Positions 27,379 to 32,894 of a stretch of 32,894 bases of DNA are shown in pieces (within the stretch, counting starts at the first letter, position 1; the number at the start of each line of letters is the position of its first letter). The position numbers and the translations under genes are program-made. The notes below the pieces were generated by a model. The model was not told the DNA's origin and searched no databases. It was given only the letters and a program-made list of their open reading frames with translations. The stretch covers positions 1 through 32,894 of the forward strand of contig NZ_JAICZA010000041.1 in the NCBI RefSeq assembly GCF_025933915.1, given 5' to 3'. Source of the stretch: Mycobacterium sp. GTDB taxonomy: Bacteria > Actinomycetota > Actinomycetes > Mycobacteriales > Mycobacteriaceae.

Positions 27379-27570
27379 AAAGGCAGTCGGAAGCGCACGG
27401 TCGCGATCGTCGAACACCATGTCGACCCGTCCGGACCCGCAGAAACGGTCCTGCCGTACGAGTCGTTGACAGTCGAGAACCGACTCCCATCGGGCCGCGG
27501 AAGCAGGACCTCGGCTTCGTTGGACTCTTTCAGGCGTTATTTGGCGGCAGCGAGTTCAGCGTTTATGTAG
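27376..27570 (+). CDS. Possible small leader-region protein upstream of LAL copy 2
   Basis: A 64-residue open frame, [15 protein letters not shown] onwards, basic at the start and without a known domain. It has no ribosome binding site, but the ATG lies seven bases after a candidate -10 (TACGCT), as expected for a leaderless mycobacterial message. It occupies the otherwise empty 436-bp gap between the two regulators. The rest of that gap holds a six-bp stem-loop at 27617-27636 and the copy 2 ribosome binding site. It could be a real small protein, a regulatory upstream frame or chance; codon choice does not decide. Confidence 0.25.
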   Translation: MKGSRKRTVAIVEHHVDPSGPAETVLPYESLTVENRLPSGRGSRTSASLDSFRRYLAAASSAFM

Positions 27571-27694
27571 CGGCGGTGAGCTCGAAACGTCTCGTCCGGC
27601 AGAGGAGAACGCACTAGCTTGCGGCAGGCGGCAAGCGACCGGCAGCAGTCTGGTCGCCGCATCGGCAGCCTCCGGGGAGCAGGGAGATACGTCA

Positions 27695-30364
27695 TTGACG
27701 CAGAGGGTAAATGGGTCGACGTGGCCCATCGTGGGGCGCGATGTGGAATTCCGGCGGTCGCTGGCGGCGCTCAATAACGGGGAATTCCACGGGGTGGCGT
27801 TGGTCGGTGACAGTGGGGTGGGTAAGTCGACGTTGGCGCGCATGCTGGCAAAGACGGTTGAGTCGGCGGGGCGTACGGTGCGATTCGCGTTGGGTACCCA
27901 AACCGGCCGCGCTGTGCCGCTGGGTGCGTTTTCTCGGGCGGTGAGCCTTGGGGTCGGACATGAGCCGGCCATCATGCTGGCCGCTGCGCTCAACACCTTG
28001 GGTCAAGACAAGAACCTGGTGGTGGTGGTCGACGAGGCCCAGTTGCTCGATCCGTTGTCGGCAACCTTGGTCAATCAGCTCGCGGCCGGCGGCGGTGCAC
28101 GGTTGATCGTGACGATCCGGTCGGGTGAGCCCGTGCTGGATGCGGTGACGGCGTTGATGAAAGAGCGCCTGTTGTTGACTGTTCACGTCGACCCGTTTAC
28201 CCGCGAGCAGACCGCGCTGCTGGCCGGTGCGGTGCTGGGTGGTCCGGTCGATTTTCGTTTAATTGATGAGTTGTTTGAGCGCAGTGCGGGAAATCTGTTG
28301 CTATTGCGCGGCTTTCTGACCGCGGGGCGTGAAAGTGGAGCCTTGGTCCATACCGAGGCGGGCTGGCAACTTCGGGGTCCGTTGCGCGCGGATCGTGAAC
28401 TTCGTGATGCTTTGGAGTTTCGGCTGCTATCGCTGAGTCCAGAGGAGTTGGAGGTGGTGGAGATCTTGGCCACCGCCGAGCTGCTGGAGTGGGAGATTCT
28501 GCGTGACATCTGCGATGCCGATGCGATGGCAAGCCTCGAACGCCGTGGTCTCATCCAGTTGGTCGTCGACGGATCCCACACGCTGGCGCAGTTGAATCAC
28601 CCCATACTCGGTGAAGCGGCGACCCGGCACGCCGGGGTGGTGCGCTCGCGGCAACTCAACGGCATCTTGGCGGAAACCCTTCGAAGGCACCTGCGGGCAG
28701 GTGGGCGGCGCTCGCAATTCTCGGATCCACGGCGCCGAATCCGGTTGGCTCAGTTCATGATGCGAAGTGACTTGGAGCCCGACCTCGAGGTGGTCATCAC
28801 CGCGGCGGCCAGTGCAATGGCGATGTCGAATGTGGCGCTGGGTGAGGAGTTGGCGAGGTTCGCGGTCGATCGTGGTGGTGGTCTGCCGGCCGCGTTGGTG
28901 CTTGCCGAGGCGGTGAGTTGGCAGGGCCGCGGCGAGGAGGCCGATTCCATTCTTCTGGGCGTCGATGTCAATGACGCCGACGAATGGCTGATCGCGCGGT
29001 GGGGCTGTTTGCGCGCTGCCAACTTGGCGTGGGGGTGCGGTGACCCCGATACCGCGACGCGTGTACTGACCGAGGTGAAACAGCGTCTCGTGACCGAGGG
29101 CGGCCTCCACCTGATCAACGCGCTGGAGATTTCGATCGGGTTCTTCTGCGGCGACGTTGAGACGACGATTGAAGTTGGGCCGGGGCTGTGTGAGTCCGAT
29201 GTAGTGCCGATAGCGACTGTGTGGGCGGCTATCGCGACATGCGGTGCGTTAATGGCGGCCGGGCGCTTTTCCGAAGTCAGCCGCATAGCCGCTGCAGGTG
29301 TGCGCGCGGCGGCGCTCTGCAGAGCGGGAGCGCAGCGGTTCGCCATCGGGCTGGCCGAGGTTATGGTCGCGACCGCCGCCGGTGACTATCCGGCGGCCGA
29401 CCGAATCCACCGGCGTTACGCTGCGCTGGCTGCCGGTCTTCCCGCGGCGGAGGCCATGGTCGACGCGATGCTCGGACTCGTGCAGGTTTCCCGCGGTGAG
29501 CTCCCGTCAGCGTGCACCACTCTCGGTCGATCCATCTCCCAACTGTCCCAAGGCTTTCCGTCACCTTGGTTGCTGCTGGTGGCTGCCCTGCTTGCCCAAG
29601 CCGAGGGGATGCGGGGAGATGGTGCGGCGGCCGCCGCGGCGTTGCGATGTGCGGAGGAAGTCTACGGACCGCATGTTGCGGTGTTTTTGCCGGAACTCGA
29701 GCTCGCCCGGGCCTGGGAGCGGGCGGCCGCCGGCGACACGACGGCCGCCCAGACGCATGCGATGCAGGCGGCACAAGCCGCCCGGGCGGCCGGGATGCAC
29801 GTGGCGGAGATGCGGGCACGCCACGCGGCCCTGCGTTTCGGCGACCGTTCGCAGGCCAAGCGGGTGGATGAGCTCGCCCGGATGTTGAACTCTCCATCGG
29901 CGCAAGCGGTCGCTGACCATGCTCGCGGTCTGGCCCAACACGACGGTCACCTGCTCGATGTCGCCGCACACAAATTCGCCGATCTCGGCGCATTGGCTTT
30001 CGCCGCCGACGCGTCGGCTCAGGCGGCCAGCGAATATTCCCGCCGGGGCGACCGGCGTGAGGAGATCGAGTCGTCTACCTGGGCGCATGCCTTGGCCAAC
30101 CAGTGCGGTGTGCGTACACCGGCGCTCGAGGCCGCGGCGCGCCCGCTTCCCTTCAGCGGCCGTGAGCGTCAAATCGTGCTGCTGGTCGCGGCCGGATTAT
30201 CCAACCGTGAGATAGCCAACCGGCTGGTCATCTCGGTGCGCACGGTGGAGGGACACCTGTACCGTCTCTTCTCCAAACTCGGTGTCAACCACCGCGACCA
30301 GCTCGTCCAGCTACTGAACCTGGATTCGACCGCGACCCAAGACGACAACCCCAGCGCGTCATGA
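27695..30364 (+). CDS. Large LuxR-type ATPase regulator (LAL family), copy 2
   Basis: Tandem paralogue of the preceding gene; 889 residues, with about 80-85% identity over the N-terminal half by eye. Walker A is again GDSGVGKST; Walker B reads V-V-V-V-D-E-A-Q where copy 1 has D-D. The helical sensor region is more diverged. The LuxR HTH (about residues 818-873) has S-N-R-E-I-A-N-R-L in place of S-N-R-Q-I-A-D-R-L, a difference of two residues in that stretch next to an identical recognition segment ([11 protein letters not shown]). The start TTG 27695 is preceded by AGGGAG at eight bases and aligns with the copy 1 start. Stretches of perfect DNA identity with copy 1 (99 and 59 bp) suggest recent conversion. 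It lies 395 bases upstream of mbtH. Confidence 0.93.
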   Translation: MTQRVNGSTWPIVGRDVEFRRSLAALNNGEFHGVALVGDSGVGKSTLARMLAKTVESAGRTVRFALGTQTGRAVPLGAFSRAVSLGVGHEPAIMLAAALNTLGQDKNLVVVVDEAQLLDPLSATLVNQLAAGGGARLIVTIRSGEPVLDAVTALMKERLLLTVHVDPFTREQTALLAGAVLGGPVDFRLIDELFERSAGNLLLLRGFLTAGRESGALVHTEAGWQLRGPLRADRELRDALEFRLLSLSPEELEVVEILATAELLEWEILRDICDADAMASLERRGLIQLVVDGSHTLAQLNHPILGEAATRHAGVVRSRQLNGILAETLRRHLRAGGRRSQFSDPRRRIRLAQFMMRSDLEPDLEVVITAAASAMAMSNVALGEELARFAVDRGGGLPAALVLAEAVSWQGRGEEADSILLGVDVNDADEWLIARWGCLRAANLAWGCGDPDTATRVLTEVKQRLVTEGGLHLINALEISIGFFCGDVETTIEVGPGLCESDVVPIATVWAAIATCGALMAAGRFSEVSRIAAAGVRAAALCRAGAQRFAIGLAEVMVATAAGDYPAADRIHRRYAALAAGLPAAEAMVDAMLGLVQVSRGELPSACTTLGRSISQLSQGFPSPWLLLVAALLAQAEGMRGDGAAAAAALRCAEEVYGPHVAVFLPELELARAWERAAAGDTTAAQTHAMQAAQAARAAGMHVAEMRARHAALRFGDRSQAKRVDELARMLNSPSAQAVADHARGLAQHDGHLLDVAAHKFADLGALAFAADASAQAASEYSRRGDRREEIESSTWAHALANQCGVRTPALEAAARPLPFSGRERQIVLLVAAGLSNREIANRLVISVRTVEGHLYRLFSKLGVNHRDQLVQLLNLDSTATQDDNPSAS

Positions 30365-30642
30365 CGGATGTTCCGCAACGACCCATGGTCATCGTGCGGA
30401 CCGCGGTGACTCGCGCTGCTCGGCGAAGCGGGTCCGCTGGCCGGCCCGCATAACGGCCCCAAGCCAGTACCCTCGACGAAAACCGCTGTCGCAGAATCAA
30501 TTCCACGCCAGCACGCCCATTTTCTGGTGAGTATTCGCGCGTCGCTGACGGAGTCACCACTCTGTCGCCTTGCGCTTGCCACTCTATATGCGCGCAGTTA
30601 CTACGCTACCCGGCTTGATAAGCCTGACAACAGGATTGAAAC
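30365..30642. other. Leader between LAL copy 2 and the mbtH promoter block
   Basis: There are 278 bases without a supported gene. The second half is AT-richer and holds ACTCTAT (30581-30587) and GGCTTG (about 30613). CTGACA (about 30624-30629) stands 16 bases before the TACGCT box and could be its -35. The ACTCTAT-to-CCATACG distance (55 bases) is close to that in the copy 2 leader (57). Confidence 0.4.
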
Positions 30643-30661
30643 CCATACGCTCCCGATCATG
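30643..30661 (+). promoter_or_regulatory. Shared promoter-like block upstream of mbtH
   Basis: CCATACGCTCCCG (30643-30655) followed by two bases and CATG (30658-30661) repeats the block at 27360-27378. TACGCT (30646-30651) is a plausible -10, with CTGACA 16 bases upstream as a -35 matching TTGACA in five of six bases. It lies about 105 bases before the mbtH start, and an ATG (30659) follows the -10 by seven bases. Confidence 0.5.
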
Positions 30662-30763
30662 TCGAGACCGTTGCTGGGTCAAGCCCTCCAGCGCCCGGTC
30701 GAAAACAGCAGGTGCACTGAAGTGCCCGACCCATGCCAAACCGAGGATCTGGAGGACTTGTGA
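30659..30763 (+). CDS. Possible leader peptide overlapping the mbtH start
   Basis: A 34-residue frame starting [10 protein letters not shown] at the ATG that follows the shared TACGCT box, and ending in TGA at 30761-30763. The stop overlaps the mbtH GTG as GTGA, the same arrangement used by the coupled cell-wall genes in this window. It has two cysteines and an acidic end (T-E-D-L-E-D-L). The frame is open further upstream to GTG 30527 (78 residues). It may be a leader peptide that couples translation to mbtH; chance cannot be excluded. Confidence 0.3.
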   Translation: MSRPLLGQALQRPVENSRCTEVPDPCQTEDLEDL

Positions 30764-30993
30764 GTACCAATCCGTTCGACGACGACAACGGCAGCTTCTT
30801 CGTCTTGGTCAACAACGAAGAGCAACACAGCCTGTGGCCGGCGTTCGCTGACATTCCGGCCGGCTGGCAGATCGTTCATGGCGACACGGACCGCGCCGCG
30901 TGCCTGGATTACATCGAAGAGAACTGGCCCGATATCCGGCCGAAGACTCTACGGAACAGGCTGGCGGCAGAGCGCCGGGGTTCTGGCAAGTAA
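30760..30993 (+). CDS. MbtH-like protein
   Basis: A 77-residue MbtH-family protein, a small partner that binds NRPS adenylation domains and is needed for their solubility or activity. Family signatures are all present: [16 protein letters not shown], the three tryptophans in S-L-W-P, P-A-G-W and N-W-P-D, and the end motif [11 protein letters not shown] 30760 is preferred over upstream codons because GGAGGA stands a few bases before it and because MbtH proteins start with S-x-N-P-F. It precedes the NRPS by 17 bases, so the two are almost certainly one transcript. It is a locus-specific MbtH, not the one in the mycobactin cluster, judged by context. Confidence 0.95.
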   Translation: MSTNPFDDDNGSFFVLVNNEEQHSLWPAFADIPAGWQIVHGDTDRAACLDYIEENWPDIRPKTLRNRLAAERRGSGK

Positions 30994-31010
30994 ACCGCAA
31001 AGGGAATCCG

Positions 31011-32894
31011 ATGACGATTGATGACCGGACGCTGCCGGTTGGGCGCGAACACCTGACGGAACTCGATGGTGGGCCATTCCCGCTGACGCGCGGACAGCTA
31101 GACATTTGGCTTGCGCAGCAAACGGATCGGCAAGGTGCGAGGTGGCAGCTGGGCTATCTTCTGCGAATCGAGGGCACGGTCGACCCCTGGTTGCTTGAGC
31201 ACACGATCCGTCAAGTGGTGCGCGAGGCCGAACCGCTCAGAGCCGCCTTTTTCCAGGTGGATGGCCAGGTTTTCCAAGAGGCGGTTGATTACCCGGATGT
31301 CGAGCTTGCTTGCTATGAGCGCATGGGCTCGCAGGATCCTGTTCAGGAAGCCTATCGGCTGGCATCCTCGATTCAGCGCACGGTGATGCCGCTTAATGGC
31401 CCGCTGTTCAAATTCGCGTTGCTGCGGACGCGGGCAGACGAATTTTATCTTTTCGTGTGCTGCCATCATATCGTGGCGGACGGAATCGGCCTTGCTCTTG
31501 TTTGTCGTCGGATCGGAGATGTCTACAATGCCGTGGCGTCGGGCGCGCCGATTCCCCCGGCCTTTTTTGGATCGCTGAGCGATCTGATCGCTTGCGAGTC
31601 AGAATACGAAGCGTCCACCGATTACCTCGACGATCGGGCCTATTGGACCAAGAACCTGCCGGCGGAAAGCGAACCGCGTTATCGATTGGCGTCCGCCGCG
31701 GACGGGCGTGATCCATATGAATCTTCTGCACCGGTCGAACTGGACCCAGTCGCTGTCGCCGGGATCCAGGAGTTGTCGCAGGCGTTGGGCGTGCGTCGTT
31801 CGTCGGTGATTGCTGCAGCGTGCGCGCTGCTGGTGGGCGGGTGTGATGTCGAGAGTTCGGAGGTGGTGTTCGATTTTCCGGTAAGCAGGCGGGTGCGCCC
31901 GGAGATACAGACGGTGCCGGGAATGATCACCGGGTTCGTCCCACTGGTGTTGAAAGCTTCGCCGGCGTCCGCGGTTGCCAGTTTTTGTGAACATGTCGAC
32001 ACGCGACTGCGAGAAGCGCTGCACCATCAGCGGTTCCCGGTGCACGTTATTGAGAACAAACGTCTCCGCGGCTCCGCGCAGACGTCGAATCGCGTAATTA
32101 TTAATTTCATTCCGACTATAAATCTGGCGAATATTGCTGGTGCTACGGTGTCGGGAACCCTGACCCATACTAATCTGATCGATCAGCTTGGACTGGATTT
32201 TTTCAGCGACCATGATCGGCTTCTTCTCGGAATGCAGCCCGGCGCGACGACGAGTGGGTTCGGGGGCGCTGGGCAATGGCTTTCTCATTGTGACGTCCGC
32301 GATTTGGTTGAGCGGTTGGAGCGGGTGTTGGTGGCGATGACCGCCGACCCGACCCGGCGGCTCTCGTCGCTGGATCTGCTCGGCGAGGGTGAGCATGCCC
32401 GGTTGGGTGAGATCGGTAACCGGGCGGTGTTGAGCGAGTCGGTGAGCACGTCGGTGTCGATTCCGGTGCTCTTTGCCGAGTGGGTGGCCCGGACACCGGA
32501 TGCGGTGGCGGTGACCTGCGAAGCCCGTTCAATGACTTACCGCGAGGTTGATGAGACCTCAAATCGGTTGGCGCACCTGCTGGCCGATCGCGGAGCGGGC
32601 CCGGGTGAGCTTGTGGCGCTGTTGCTTTCGCGTTCGGTCGAGGCGGTCGTGGCGATCCTGGCGGTGCTCAAGACGGGGGCGGCGTATCTGCCGATCGACC
32701 CGGGGCTACCGGCGGAGCGGATCGGGTTCGCGCTGGCCGATGCCGCGCCGATGGCCGCGATCACCACGGCCGGGTTGGCCGAGCGGCTCGACGGGCATGA
32801 CGTGGTGGTCATCGACGTCGACGATCCCGCTGTGGACGCACAGCCCAGCACGGGCTTGCCGGCGCCGGCCCCGGACGATATCGCCTACCTGATC
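31011..32894 (+). CDS. Non-ribosomal peptide synthetase (5' part: C domain and start of A domain)
   Basis: Open at the right edge; 628 codons visible. After about 20 leader residues comes a condensation domain beginning F-P-L-T-R-G-Q-L-D-I-W-L-A-Q, with the catalytic HHIVADG at residues 152-158 intact and ending near residue 440. The adenylation domain starts about residue 485 (V-L-F-A-E-W-V-A-R-T-P-D-A-V-A), with core A1 M-T-Y-R-E-V-D and A2 L-K-T-G-A-A-Y-L-P-I-D-P; the window ends before A3, so substrate-code residues are not visible. The C domain resembles those of other mycobacterial NRPSs such as Nrp (Rv0101) and the glycopeptidolipid enzymes as I recall them. A terminal C domain before the first A suggests either acyl-chain initiation or receipt of a peptide from another synthetase. 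ATG 31011 follows AGGGAA. The stretch around 32040-32240 is AT-rich relative to the A-domain part. Confidence 0.95.
   Translation, partial: MTIDDRTLPVGREHLTELDGGPFPLTRGQLDIWLAQQTDRQGARWQLGYLLRIEGTVDPWLLEHTIRQVVREAEPLRAAFFQVDGQVFQEAVDYPDVELACYERMGSQDPVQEAYRLASSIQRTVMPLNGPLFKFALLRTRADEFYLFVCCHHIVADGIGLALVCRRIGDVYNAVASGAPIPPAFFGSLSDLIACESEYEASTDYLDDRAYWTKNLPAESEPRYRLASAADGRDPYESSAPVELDPVAVAGIQELSQALGVRRSSVIAAACALLVGGCDVESSEVVFDFPVSRRVRPEIQTVPGMITGFVPLVLKASPASAVASFCEHVDTRLREALHHQRFPVHVIENKRLRGSAQTSNRVIINFIPTINLANIAGATVSGTLTHTNLIDQLGLDFFSDHDRLLLGMQPGATTSGFGGAGQWLSHCDVRDLVERLERVLVAMTADPTRRLSSLDLLGEGEHARLGEIGNRAVLSESVSTSVSIPVLFAEWVARTPDAVAVTCEARSMTYREVDETSNRLAHLLADRGAGPGELVALLLSRSVEAVVAILAVLKTGAAYLPIDPGLPAERIGFALADAAPMAAITTAGLAERLDGHDVVVIDVDDPAVDAQPSTGLPAPAPDDIAYLI

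Noticed and set aside
27617..27636. GCTTGC/GCAAGC stem-loop before the second LAL gene as a regulatory hairpin
   Set aside because: A six-bp stem with an eight-base loop is common by chance in this composition and has no supporting context beyond position.
24550..30364. The two regulator genes as the two halves of an insertion sequence or composite transposon
   Set aside because: The shared sequence is coding for a full LAL protein in both; no transposase, terminal inverted repeat or target duplication is present.

Overview
The window is high-GC actinobacterial chromosome. Gene content, gene order and protein sequence point to Mycobacterium, probably a slow grower; the species cannot be fixed from this sequence. 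The first half is the division and cell-wall (dcw) cluster in the order and spacing known from M. tuberculosis: murD (3' part only), ftsW, murG, murC, ftsQ, ftsZ, pgeF, a PLP-binding YggS-type protein, sepF, a YggT-type membrane protein, wag31/divIVA and a small membrane protein. The genes from ftsW to ftsQ overlap by four bases at each junction. ftsZ and wag31 each follow a substantial non-coding leader.

From about 11.9 to 24.0 kb lies conserved housekeeping sequence, largely collinear with Rv2143 to Rv2130c of H37Rv as I remember it. It holds a phosphoribosyltransferase (minus), tRNA-Leu(GAG) (minus), an M20 peptidase, a PEBP-family protein, then a tightly overlapping minus-strand unit lppL, DUF5703, pyrD. 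This is followed on the plus strand by an Rv2137c-like protein, a histidine phosphatase, a DUF3090 protein, an SCO1664-family protein and cysQ. An aldehyde dehydrogenase (minus) sits between cysQ and mshC. Compared with remembered H37Rv synteny, uppP and the parDE2 toxin-antitoxin pair are not in their expected places and the aldehyde dehydrogenase is extra.

The last 8.9 kb (24,038 to the end) is an accessory block joined directly downstream of mshC. It starts with about 0.5 kb of AT-richer non-coding DNA, then two tandem, clearly duplicated large LuxR-type ATPase regulators (LAL family, 902 and 889 aa). An MbtH-like protein and the first 628 codons of a non-ribosomal peptide synthetase (condensation domain, then the start of an adenylation domain) follow. 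The regulators share stretches of perfect DNA identity (99 and 59 bp). The leaders of the second regulator and of mbtH share the block CCATACGCTCCCGNNCATG, which reads as a -10 element placed seven bases before the ATG of a small open frame. The simplest reading is a peptide or lipopeptide biosynthetic locus controlled by its own paired LAL regulators. Its product and the rest of the synthetase lie outside the window. No insertion sequence, CRISPR array or phage gene was seen.
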